DNA of 7,624 bases from Sulfurovum sp. (GCA_003978395.1 QNZV01000112.1:1-7624), one strand, 5' to 3'. Positions 1 through 6,520 are shown, counted from the stretch's first letter. The notes: generated by a model from the letters alone, not told the origin. Program-made: numbers and translations.

Positions 1-1
1 G

Positions 2-1108
2 GAAGCAATTTATGAGTATCAAAAATATTCGGGAGATAACCATTTTGATTATGTTATTGAAAAAGGTCTCAAATATTATATAGAAAATTTCTTTTTAGAG
101 GATGGAACACCAAAATATTATGATACCCAAACCTATCCCATTGATATACACTCCCCTGCACAATTTATTGTCACACTCTCTAGGCTTCATAGAATAGAAG
201 AACATAAAGAGTTAGTAGATAAAGTCATAAAGTGGACAATTATCAATATGCAAGACAAAAAAGGTTATTTTTATTATCAACTCAAAAAATCAATATCCTC
301 CAAAATCCCCTATATGCGATGGGCTGAAGCTTGGGTGTTTTATGCCTTTAGCTTCTATTTTAAATCGTTTATCATTAATAATAGTAATCGTGATAGTGAT
401 ATTACCCTTACCAATATTAATAATATAAAGATTTACTCATTTCAAAGTAAATCACATTTTTTAGAGGAGATAGGAGATATAAAGAAAATTTTAATCGCTA
501 TTAATGCTGAAAAAATAATTAAAGAGGATAATAGATTAAAAGAGATAATCAATAACAATATAGGTTACACCGATGGAATCGGTGCAGTGATTGCATTAAA
601 AGGGAGAGGAGTTAAGTCTGTTAAAATTCCAGGTAGTGAGTTTTGGCTAGATATTATTGAAAAATATCATAACACAAAAACTTTTTATCTCATAGGTTCA
701 AGTCGTTCGGTAATTGATAGCACAGCAAAAAGATTGAAACAAGAGTATCCCAATATAAGAATATTAGGTTATAGAGATGGATTTATTGGTAAATGGGACA
801 AAAAGGTTTTAAAAATCTATTTGAGGTATCTAAAACCAGATATTGTCTATGTGGCACAAGGAACTCCAAAGCAAGAGTTTTTAATGGATGAGTTATTCAA
901 AATACACCCTGCACTCTATATGGGTTTGGGTGGAAGTTTTGATATATATGCAGGAGAGAAAAAGAGAGCTCCAAAAATATTTTTGAATTTTAATCTGGAA
1001 TGGTTATATAGATTGTTACAAGAACCAACCAGATTTAAAAGACAACGTAAATTGATTAAATTTCTTTTTTTCTTAAAAGATAATAGCTCATATCGGAAAA
1101 GAAGCTAA
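2..1108 (+). CDS. 5'-truncated fusion: helical (toroid-like) domain + WecG/TagA/CpsF glycosyltransferase
   Basis: The frame is open from base 2, giving 368 visible residues; the true start lies outside the window. Residues 1-120 contain YPIDIHSPAQ (45-54), NMQDKKGYFYYQ (82-93) and PYMRWAEAWVFYA (103-115). I recall this set from helical-toroid proteins of surface-polysaccharide clusters, sometimes misannotated as aminolevulinate dehydratase; this assignment is moderate. Residues about 140-350 are a clear WecG/TagA/CpsF (GT26) domain: NAEKI, YTDGIG with the presumed catalytic Asp at 191, a GSS nucleotide loop, GTPKQE (PKQE 289-292), GGSFD (310-314), AG..KRAP, and EWLYRLLQEP followed by a basic tail. 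The family moves an N-acetylmannosamine-type sugar from UDP onto a lipid-linked acceptor at the inner membrane face. The ATG at 248 falls between motifs of the first domain and has no good ribosome site, so starting there would cut that domain. A role in exopolysaccharide or O-antigen synthesis is inferred; the acceptor is unknown. Confidence 0.88.
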   Translation, partial: EAIYEYQKYSGDNHFDYVIEKGLKYYIENFFLEDGTPKYYDTQTYPIDIHSPAQFIVTLSRLHRIEEHKELVDKVIKWTIINMQDKKGYFYYQLKKSISSKIPYMRWAEAWVFYAFSFYFKSFIINNSNRDSDITLTNINNIKIYSFQSKSHFLEEIGDIKKILIAINAEKIIKEDNRLKEIINNNIGYTDGIGAVIALKGRGVKSVKIPGSEFWLDIIEKYHNTKTFYLIGSSRSVIDSTAKRLKQEYPNIRILGYRDGFIGKWDKKVLKIYLRYLKPDIVYVAQGTPKQEFLMDELFKIHPALYMGLGGSFDIYAGEKKRAPKIFLNFNLEWLYRLLQEPTRFKRQRKLIKFLFFLKDNSSYRKRS

Positions 1109-1115
1109 ACAAATA

Positions 1116-1124
1116 TGCTAAAAT
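1116..1124 (+). promoter_or_regulatory. Candidate extended -10 promoter of the S41 protease gene
   Basis: The sequence TGCTAAAAT matches an extended -10 (TGnTAtAAT) with one mismatch. It lies 34 bases before the preferred ATG at 1159. The -35 region would fall inside the end of the glycosyltransferase gene and has no clear match. The short AT-rich leader and the unrelated product support separate transcription, but readthrough from upstream is equally possible. Confidence 0.3.
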
Positions 1125-1158
1125 TTAACTTAACTTAATTTAATATATGGAACCCAAT

Positions 1159-2481
1159 ATGAATAAAGCATTAACTTTTATAATACTCTTTGTCCTAACA
1201 GCTTGTGAAACAACTTCATCAAACAACACTTCTATAGATAAACCCATTATGAGTTGTAAACAAAACAAAAATCTCTCTGTTTTAAATAAAAATTTTCAAA
1301 ATGATTCTGTTGAAGTAGAGGCATTAGATGGATTGAATATTTTAATAGCAGATACAAAGATACCTATAGCAAAAAAAACTACTTTTGATAAAGCAGGGTT
1401 ATACAATTTATTCAAAACTGAGTACTTTTGGGCAGATAAAACACCTAGAAATCTAAATATTAATAACTATAATGAACCTCAAAAATTAATAGATGATGCA
1501 AAATACAGTGTGGATAGATGGAGTTTTGCTATTACTCCTGAAATATATAATAATGCAATTTCTCAAAAATCTGTAGGATTTGGTTTTGCTTGTCAAAATA
1601 TAAATTTAGGTTGTCTTATTACGATGGTACGCATTGATTCTCCTGCTGATAAGATAGATTTAAGACGTGGGGATATTATTCAAAAGATAGATGGAGCAGA
1701 AGTAACACGAGAGCTTATATATACTAAAGGACAAGAGGATAAGAGTGTAGAGTTTGAAATTTTACGACAAAATAGCGATGAAATATGTACAGGTAACGTA
1801 ACCCCTCGAGAGTATACCTATAAAGTAGTTGAATATAAAACGATTAAAAATAGAAGTAGTAAAGAGATTGGATATTTACGTTTAGACTCATTTTTAGGAG
1901 ATGATAAAATTTTAGCTCAGCTGGATAATGCCTTTGAGTATTTTCAAAAGAAGTACGTTGAAAAATTGGTTATTGATTTGAGATACAATGGAGGAGGCTC
2001 TGTAGATTTAGCATCTAAATTATTGGATAAATTAGCCATCAATAGAAAAAATCAAACACAATTTACTTTAGCATGGAATAATAATTACACTAAAAAGAAT
2101 CAAGTTTATAAATTTAAGCATGCGTCTAATGCATTAGATTTAAAACAAATTATATTTTTAACAACCCGAGCAACAGCATCTGCTTCGGAACTTGTAATAT
2201 CTGCGATGAAACCCTATCTTCCAGAAGAAGATATAGTTATTATTGGCGACAAGACACATGGAAAACCTGTAGGGATGAATGGACAAAGTGATGGAAGCTA
2301 CTACTATTTTCTTATAAACTTTGTGGTTCAAAACTCTTTGGGATTTTATGACTACTTTGAAGGGCTACCTGTAACAACTGGTTGTAATGTCAAAGATGAC
2401 CCTTTTCATGAGATGGGCGACCCAAAAGAGTCTATGTTTAAATCTGCACTACAATATATAAACAGAGGGAGTTGCCAATAG
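1159..2481 (+). CDS. S41 family (CPP-like) serine protease, lipoprotein with PDZ domain
   Basis: A predicted periplasmic, lipid-anchored carboxy-terminal-processing-type protease of 440 residues. The ATG at 1159 is preferred over the one at 1147: it gives a classic lipoprotein signal (MNKAL, hydrophobic run, lipobox LTAC with Cys16), and GGAA at 1149-1152 sits 6 bases upstream. Next comes a helical segment with YFWADKTP and DRWSFAI, as in S41 proteins of the CPP type. A PDZ-like domain follows at about 137-205 (VGFGF, DSPADK, LRRGDIIQKIDG). The S41 core contains GYLRLDSF, DLRYNGGG (273-280), TASASE with the presumed nucleophile Ser341, and THGKPVG with the general base Lys369. The dyad spacing is 28 residues, against 25 in E. 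coli Prc by my count. Six further cysteines besides the lipobox Cys, two near the C-terminus (GCNV and GSCQ), suggest disulfides. The substrate is unknown; processing of cell-surface proteins is a guess. Confidence 0.9.
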   Translation: MNKALTFIILFVLTACETTSSNNTSIDKPIMSCKQNKNLSVLNKNFQNDSVEVEALDGLNILIADTKIPIAKKTTFDKAGLYNLFKTEYFWADKTPRNLNINNYNEPQKLIDDAKYSVDRWSFAITPEIYNNAISQKSVGFGFACQNINLGCLITMVRIDSPADKIDLRRGDIIQKIDGAEVTRELIYTKGQEDKSVEFEILRQNSDEICTGNVTPREYTYKVVEYKTIKNRSSKEIGYLRLDSFLGDDKILAQLDNAFEYFQKKYVEKLVIDLRYNGGGSVDLASKLLDKLAINRKNQTQFTLAWNNNYTKKNQVYKFKHASNALDLKQIIFLTTRATASASELVISAMKPYLPEEDIVIIGDKTHGKPVGMNGQSDGSYYYFLINFVVQNSLGFYDYFEGLPVTTGCNVKDDPFHEMGDPKESMFKSALQYINRGSCQ

Positions 2482-2490
2482 CAACCCCTT
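2465..2490 (+). terminator. Hairpin over the S41 protease stop codon, possible terminator
   Basis: GTTGC (2471-2475) pairs perfectly with GCAAC (2481-2485) around a 5-base loop. The stem extends through GGG/CCC (2467-2469 with 2486-2488) past one bulged A. The stop codon TAG at 2479-2481 overlaps the loop and the 3' arm. It is GC-rich for this genome, but only CTTA follows instead of a T-run, so intrinsic termination may be weak. It lies just upstream of the promoter at 2501. Confidence 0.35.
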
Positions 2491-2500
2491 ACCCCAACTA

Positions 2501-2509
2501 TGATATAAT
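2501..2509 (+). promoter_or_regulatory. Extended -10 promoter of the structured RNA (and perhaps rluB-rarA)
   Basis: TGATATAAT is a perfect extended -10 (TGnTATAAT). Transcription would start near 2516, about 30 bases before the closing stem of the rod-shaped RNA. No -35 match is visible at the right distance, as is common for extended -10 promoters and in Campylobacterota. It is the only strong promoter-like sequence I see ahead of rluB, so it may drive both the RNA and the two genes that follow. Confidence 0.55.
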
Positions 2510-2546
2510 CATAACAATAAATACAAGATGTGAATAACTTTCCTAA

Positions 2547-2720
2547 GGAGTTGTAAAATAACAAATTTACCCAAATTACGCAGGGTTTTTGTTTCTAGTT
2601 GGATTATATCATGAAGAGCATAGTGATTCTATGCGACGATTGAGAGAATTCAACTAGGAATAAAAAAACAAGTAAGATGGGTAGATTTGTTTTTTGAAGA
2701 TTCCTAACTCTTGTAACTCC
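2547..2720 (+). ncRNA. ssrS: Long rod-shaped structured RNA, 6S RNA-like candidate
   Basis: These 174 bases fold into a single long interrupted hairpin. The closing stem pairs 2547-2556 with 2711-2720 (10 bp). The second stem pairs 2560-2573 with 2678-2691 (14 bp). A large bubble of 12 by 11 bases follows (2574-2585 and 2667-2677). The inner stem pairs 2586-2605 with 2647-2666 (20 bp). The apex is GCATAG/CTATGC (2618-2623 with 2629-2634) around a 5-base loop. Several pairs are G-U, for example 2553/2714, 2554/2713, 2567/2684, 2594/2658, 2591/2661 and 2602/2650; this keeps RNA pairing while breaking a DNA palindrome. Length, rod shape and open central bubble match 6S RNA, which mimics an open promoter and sequesters housekeeping RNA polymerase. 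Upstream bases to about 2516 probably belong to a precursor. I identified it by structure only and recall no sequence match, so the class is inferred. There is no T-run after 2720, so the 3' end would need processing from a transcript that continues into rluB. Confidence 0.55.
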
Positions 2721-2737
2721 AAGAAAAAGAAAATATA

Positions 2738-3679
2738 ATGAGAATTAATAAATATATCTCGCATAACAGTAAATATTCACGTCGTGAAGCAGATAAGCTT
2801 ATTGAAAATGGCGAAGTGACTGTTAATCGTAATAAACTAGAAGATTTTGCCTATGATGTGAAAGAGGGAGACCAAGTCTCTATTGGTGGATTGCATGTTA
2901 CAGAGCGTACAGAACTGACAATGATTGTCTTTAACAAGCCAAAAGGAACACTGGTTACACGTAAAGATGACCGTGGAAGAACGACTATTTTTCATAAAAT
3001 GGCAGGTAAATTTAGACACTTTATTCCTATTGGACGGCTTGACTTTGCATCAGAAGGGCTTCTGATTTTAACAGACTCTCCAAAAGTGGCAGAGGTTATG
3101 ATGAAGGGTAATTTGAACCGTACTTATAATATTAAAATCGACAAACCATTAAGCTCCGAGATGGAAGAGGCAATGCGTGAGGGTCTGATTTTGGAGGATG
3201 CACGAGCAGGTGGGCATGAGAAATCTAAAATTTATGGAATGGAGTTTGCTCCATTTGTTCACTATGAAATCCGTGGAGTCTCTGCGAACTTTACCAAACT
3301 TCGTGTAACCATAGCCGAGGGTCAAAACCGTGAATTGCGTCGTTTCTTTGGGCATTTTGAGGCTAATATCTTAGACCTTAAACGTGTGGAGTTTGGGGGA
3401 ATAGAGCTTAATAACTTACCAACAGGAAAAACCCGTTACTTTACACGACGTGAATATGATGATACCCATAAATATTTGAAAATGATAAAACAGATAGAAG
3501 CACAAGAGGAGAAAGAGAAGCAAGATAGAATTAAGGCTGATAGACTGCGTGAGAAAAAGAAGAATCAAACTGAAGACCAAGCACGAAGAGAAGCCTCTGC
3601 CAATAAAAAGCGTCAAAAAGTGATTAATCAAAAAAACTCAAATAGAAATAACCCCAATAAAAAAAATAGAAAATATTAA
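2738..3679 (+). CDS. rluB: RsuA/RluB/E/F-family rRNA pseudouridine synthase
   Basis: This enzyme isomerises a uridine in ribosomal RNA to pseudouridine during ribosome assembly in the cytoplasm. An N-terminal S4 RNA-binding domain (about 1-60: RINKYIS, SRREADKLI, GEVTVN, GDQVSI) precedes the synthase core. The core starts at VFNKPKG (64-70) and contains GRLDFASEGLLILTD with catalytic Asp102. It continues with RTYNIKI (128-134) and the conserved EGQNRELRRFF (194-204). Residues about 250-313 form a highly charged Lys/Arg/Glu/Asn-rich tail, probably disordered and perhaps coiled at first; basic extensions are known in RluB-type proteins. The family is certain, but the exact target (23S for RluB, 16S for RsuA) is not readable here. 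The ATG at 2738 gives a complete S4 domain; only a weak A/G-rich stretch precedes it. It is followed after 6 bases by rarA and is likely cotranscribed with it. Confidence 0.93.
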   Translation: MRINKYISHNSKYSRREADKLIENGEVTVNRNKLEDFAYDVKEGDQVSIGGLHVTERTELTMIVFNKPKGTLVTRKDDRGRTTIFHKMAGKFRHFIPIGRLDFASEGLLILTDSPKVAEVMMKGNLNRTYNIKIDKPLSSEMEEAMREGLILEDARAGGHEKSKIYGMEFAPFVHYEIRGVSANFTKLRVTIAEGQNRELRRFFGHFEANILDLKRVEFGGIELNNLPTGKTRYFTRREYDDTHKYLKMIKQIEAQEEKEKQDRIKADRLREKKKNQTEDQARREASANKKRQKVINQKNSNRNNPNKKNRKY

Positions 3680-3685
3680 ACCAAA

Positions 3686-4867
3686 ATGTCTTTGGCTCTA
3701 AAATATCGTCCTAAAACTCTTAATGAGATTATAGGACAAGAGCATCTTTTAGGCGAAGGTGCTGTTCTGAGAATACTTATAGAAAAGGAGGCTCTTCTGC
3801 ACTCTTTTTTTTATGGTCCAGCAGGATGTGGAAAAACTACATTGGCACGGGTCATTGCAACTATACTTAAACGCCCTTTTTACGAACTCAATGCCACTAC
3901 ACTAAAAATAGAAGAGTTACGAAAAATTTTTAAAAGCTACAGTAATGCTTTAGATAAACCCCTTATATTTATAGATGAGATACACCGACTAAGTAAAAAT
4001 CAACAAGAGGTTTTGCTTCCTTTTATGGAAAACAATTCAGCTCTAATTATCGGAGCATCTACAGAGAACCCTTACTATTCACTCACTTCTGCTATGCGTT
4101 CACGTTCTCATCTTTTTGAGTTAAAACATGTGAATAACTCTGTGTTGAGGCAACATCTTGAACATATTATAAAAAAAGAGCTTATTCACATCTCCCAAGA
4201 GGCTAAAGATTTTTTAGTTAGTTCATCTTCAGGAGATGTTCGAGCCATGCTTAACCTTTTGGAGTCTGCAAAAGCATTGGGAGCAGATGTTTCACTAAAA
4301 CAATTACAAGCCATTCGCCCCTATGCACTACAAGCAGGAAGTAGCCAAGCCGATTCACATTATGACCTATCTTCTGCCATGATAAAGTCGATAAGAGGTT
4401 CAGATATAGATGCAAGTCTCTACTACCTGGCACAGCTTATTAATGGTGGAGAACCTGCTGATTTTATAGCACGACGGTTAGCCATTTTGGCAAGTGAAGA
4501 TATTGGAAATGCCAATCCACATGCCCTAAATCTAGCCTCTTCTACACTCAATATTGTTAAAATGATAGGTTACCCTGAAGCTAGAATTACTTTATCTCAA
4601 TTGGTTATCTATTTGGCTTCTTCTCCCAAATCAAACCGTGCTTATTTAGCCATAAACAAAGCATTGTCTGCCATACAAAACGGAGAGATTTATCCTATTC
4701 CTCAAACAATCAAACAAGACAAAGTAAACTATTTATACCCTCACCATTATGGTGGTTGGGTGGAACAAGAGTATATGAGCAGAAAGATGAACTTTTATGA
4801 GAGTTCAAATATAGGGTTCGAGAAGACTTTGAGTGAGTGGGTTAGGAAAATAAAAGGGAATCTGTAG
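3686..4867 (+). CDS. rarA: Replication-associated recombination ATPase RarA (MgsA), AAA+ family
   Basis: RarA/MgsA is a AAA+ ATPase related to clamp-loader subunits and to eukaryotic WRNIP1/Mgs1. It acts at stalled replication forks and single-strand/double-strand junctions. Visible landmarks: the start MSLALKYRPKTLNEIIGQEHL, typical of the family and of clamp loaders; Walker A GPAGCGKT (44-51); Walker B LIFIDEIH (93-100); sensor 1 IGASTENP (122-129); the arginine-rich LTSAMRSRS; sensor 2 SGDVRAMLN (182-190). The C-terminal tetramerisation domain contains HYDLSSAMIKSIRGSD, INGGEPADFIARRL, ASEDIGNANPHAL and YPHHYGGWVEQEY. At 393 residues it is somewhat shorter than the roughly 440 of the E. 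coli protein, mainly through compact loops; no key motif is missing. The 6-base gap after rluB holds no Shine-Dalgarno sequence, so translation probably depends on coupling or on a leader poor in secondary structure. Confidence 0.95.
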   Translation: MSLALKYRPKTLNEIIGQEHLLGEGAVLRILIEKEALLHSFFYGPAGCGKTTLARVIATILKRPFYELNATTLKIEELRKIFKSYSNALDKPLIFIDEIHRLSKNQQEVLLPFMENNSALIIGASTENPYYSLTSAMRSRSHLFELKHVNNSVLRQHLEHIIKKELIHISQEAKDFLVSSSSGDVRAMLNLLESAKALGADVSLKQLQAIRPYALQAGSSQADSHYDLSSAMIKSIRGSDIDASLYYLAQLINGGEPADFIARRLAILASEDIGNANPHALNLASSTLNIVKMIGYPEARITLSQLVIYLASSPKSNRAYLAINKALSAIQNGEIYPIPQTIKQDKVNYLYPHHYGGWVEQEYMSRKMNFYESSNIGFEKTLSEWVRKIKGNL

Positions 4868-4871
4868 CATT

Positions 4872-4890
4872 GAGGATGAGCAAAATCCTC
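4872..4890 (+). terminator. First hairpin downstream of rarA
   Basis: GAGGAT (4872-4877) pairs with ATCCTC (4885-4890) around a 7-base loop, 5 bases after the rarA stop. There is no T-run behind it on this strand. Its 3' arm shares CCTC with the next hairpin, so only one of the two can form at a time. Confidence 0.35.
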
Positions 4891-4908
4891 TAGCTATTTA
4901 ACTAGAGG
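4887..4908. terminator. Convergent (bidirectional) hairpin between rarA and the leftward gene
   Basis: CCTCTAG (4887-4893) and CTAGAGG (4902-4908) form a perfect 7-bp stem with an 8-base loop, exactly between two converging genes. Read leftward, it follows the stop of the repeat-protein gene by about 10 bases and is trailed by ATTTTG, a short T-run. Read rightward, it is trailed by TATCTATTCTCT. The position and perfect stem favour a shared terminator, better suited to the leftward transcript. Confidence 0.5.
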
Positions 4909-4918
4909 TATCTATTCT

Positions 4919-6502
4919 CTATGGTTGCGCATCAAATACAATGGTCTCCAATAAGATTACTTCAGGCAAGTTACTAATGTCGTAAATTAACTTATGACTT
5001 TCCCATTTCCCATTTCTATTCCAGTTGCGTTGACGATGTGTAAGAAAATATTTATCTAAACCAATAATACCTTTATCAATTATATAGTTATAATCACTCC
5101 CACCACAGTGAAGAAGAGGTATATGTGTAATTTCTCCTTCTAAATTTACATAATAATAACTGTATAGTGGTTGTTCTGGTGTTGCATGAATAGTATAAAA
5201 AAGATTATGTTTTGCAATCTTATTTAAACTTGGTCTATAAGGTGCATAGCCTATTCCTATATTGTCTAATAAAACTAAACTATCTGCTGTTAAACTGGTC
5301 AGTTTCCAACCATTATCTACAAAGAGTAATATTTCCCCTTTTTCAGTTAATTGTGCTGTTTTAGAAAATTTTCCCCAAGAATAATTTGAATTAGAAGTTA
5401 TAACAGTAGGATTTTCTTTATCCTTATAATCTATAAGAGTTATCCCTTTATGCTTATCAAAATAGATACTTTCATCTGTTATTGAGATATAAACTCTATC
5501 TTTATAATACTTAACATAGACACCAGCTTCTGGATTTGTATTGCCATTTAGAAGTGCTTTTGGAAAATTATTTTGAGCTTCATCTTTGATTTCAAAACTT
5601 ATTAATGCTTCTAGTTTATAGCTGTTGTTAAAAAAAGCTCTAACATCGTATTTTCCTGCAGGTAGATTATTAAAAACAAGTTGCCCTTCTTCTTTGTTAT
5701 TTGTCCATTTCCAAGCTAAATTATTCTCTATTAATGTCTTTTTTCCTGCTTTATAGATACCTATCCAATTTTTTTGTATTTTTGAACTATCTTTAAAGTT
5801 CACTTTTATAGGTTCATTTAAAAAGTATTTCTTTTGAGAAGTACTAAGTCGTATTTTACTTGAACAAGAAGTGATAAATAGAGGATTACTTTTTGCTTCT
5901 AATTTAAAGCTATTTTTAAAGAATGCTCGTATCTCATACTCTCCCGATTCTATATCTCTAGGATAAGAGAGTGGAACCCTATTGTTCTCCATATTCTCAA
6001 TCCATCTCCATGCTGTTACATTTCTCCATTCATTACTACTATTAATAGGATAAAGACCTATCCAGTCATCAGGATTATTTCCCATATTTTTGAAAGATAC
6101 AAAAACACGATTATAACAATCTTTTACATGATAATTTTTTGTATGAAGTTCAGTCGCTCCACCATCTGATAAGGTAACTTTAAATGCTCTACTTTTTCCT
6201 TCTACTTTAAAGCTATTTTTAAAGAATGCTCGAGCTTCATAATTTCCAACCTTAGATACTTTAGGAAGTGTAATCTTGTCCCAATCTACCCCTTTACCTT
6301 CTGTCCATTCCCATGAAACAACATTTTCCCAATCATTATTACTTCCAATAGGATAGATTCCTATCCAATCTTTTTTATCTCCTGACATAAGAGAGACATC
6401 TATTGTTATAGATTCATTTACTGTATAACTATCTTTTGGAACGAGTAGATTGATAGCATTAAGCCATGAACCGATTAATATTAATATGAGTAGAAATCTC
6501 AT
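4919..6502 (-). CDS. Secreted protein with three tandem WIGIYP-type beta-sandwich modules; function unknown
   Basis: A 527-residue exported protein. It starts with a Sec signal (MRFLLILILIGSWLNA), and AAAGGA 5 bases upstream supports this ATG. Three repeats of about 93 residues follow, at roughly 18-110, 117-211 and 216-306. Each contains [DN]WIG[IL]Y (45-50, 146-151, 245-250), a W.W pair (64-66, 165-167, 264-266) and a near-invariant RAFF[KN]NS[FY]K (91-99, 192-200, 288-296). The pattern 'DWIGIYP...EW.NV..W.W...GEYE.RAFFKNS' resembles Ig-like or SKICH-like sandwich domains seen in some secreted hydrolases and adhesive proteins. That family name is inference. Residues about 312-527 are rich in Tyr and short beta-strands (GVYVKYY, ILLFVDNGW, YYYVNLEGEI), possibly a small beta-propeller; I do not recognise the domain or any catalytic motif. 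Cys129, Cys213 and Cys463 are the only cysteines I see. It is transcribed divergently from the cytochrome c peroxidase gene. A cell-surface or periplasmic binding role is the most that can be suggested. Confidence 0.85.
   Translation of the reverse strand: MRFLLILILIGSWLNAINLLVPKDSYTVNESITIDVSLMSGDKKDWIGIYPIGSNNDWENVVSWEWTEGKGVDWDKITLPKVSKVGNYEARAFFKNSFKVEGKSRAFKVTLSDGGATELHTKNYHVKDCYNRVFVSFKNMGNNPDDWIGLYPINSSNEWRNVTAWRWIENMENNRVPLSYPRDIESGEYEIRAFFKNSFKLEAKSNPLFITSCSSKIRLSTSQKKYFLNEPIKVNFKDSSKIQKNWIGIYKAGKKTLIENNLAWKWTNNKEEGQLVFNNLPAGKYDVRAFFNNSYKLEALISFEIKDEAQNNFPKALLNGNTNPEAGVYVKYYKDRVYISITDESIYFDKHKGITLIDYKDKENPTVITSNSNYSWGKFSKTAQLTEKGEILLFVDNGWKLTSLTADSLVLLDNIGIGYAPYRPSLNKIAKHNLFYTIHATPEQPLYSYYYVNLEGEITHIPLLHCGGSDYNYIIDKGIIGLDKYFLTHRQRNWNRNGKWESHKLIYDISNLPEVILLETIVFDAQP
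5903..6232 (-). repeat. Exact 27-base direct repeat inside modules 1 and 2 of the repeat protein
   Basis: Bases 5903-5929 and 6206-6232 are identical over 27 bases, including third codon positions, and lie 303 bases (101 codons) apart in the same frame. They encode the ARAFFKNSFK / IRAFFKNSFK core. The corresponding part of module 3 (about 5610-5640) is clearly diverged. This suggests a late duplication or gene conversion between modules 1 and 2. Confidence 0.85.
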
Positions 6503-6507
6503 GATTG

Positions 6508-6513
6508 TCCTTT
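6508..6513 (-). promoter_or_regulatory. Ribosome binding site of the leftward repeat-protein gene
   Basis: On the minus strand AAAGGA lies 5 bases before the ATG at 6502-6500. It is the best Shine-Dalgarno match in the window and fixes the start so that a full signal peptide is made. Confidence 0.7.
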
Positions 6514-6520
6514 GTTTATA

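Noticed and set aside
248..1108. A complete 286-residue glycosyltransferase starting at the ATG at 248
   Set aside because: The same frame is open and protein-like to base 2, the ATG splits a conserved motif block, and it has no convincing ribosome site; it is an internal methionine.
2547..2720. Miniature inverted-repeat transposable element instead of an RNA gene
   Set aside because: Several stem pairs are G-U in one orientation, there is a dedicated promoter, and I see no clear target-site duplication at the ends. It is not fully excluded without a copy-number search.
2547..2720. tRNA, SRP RNA, RNase P RNA or riboswitch
   Set aside because: No cloverleaf or T-loop, no SRP apical tetraloop motif, no RNase P conserved core, and no known aptamer signature; the single rod fits 6S best.
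2837..3631. Short minus-strand frames opposite rluB (2837-3019, 3149-3355, 3416-3631)
   Set aside because: They lie inside a strongly conserved coding gene, have no ribosome sites and show no family motifs; they are shadows.
4251..4433. Minus-strand 60-residue frame opposite rarA
   Set aside because: Entirely inside the conserved RarA C-terminal domain, with no supporting signal.
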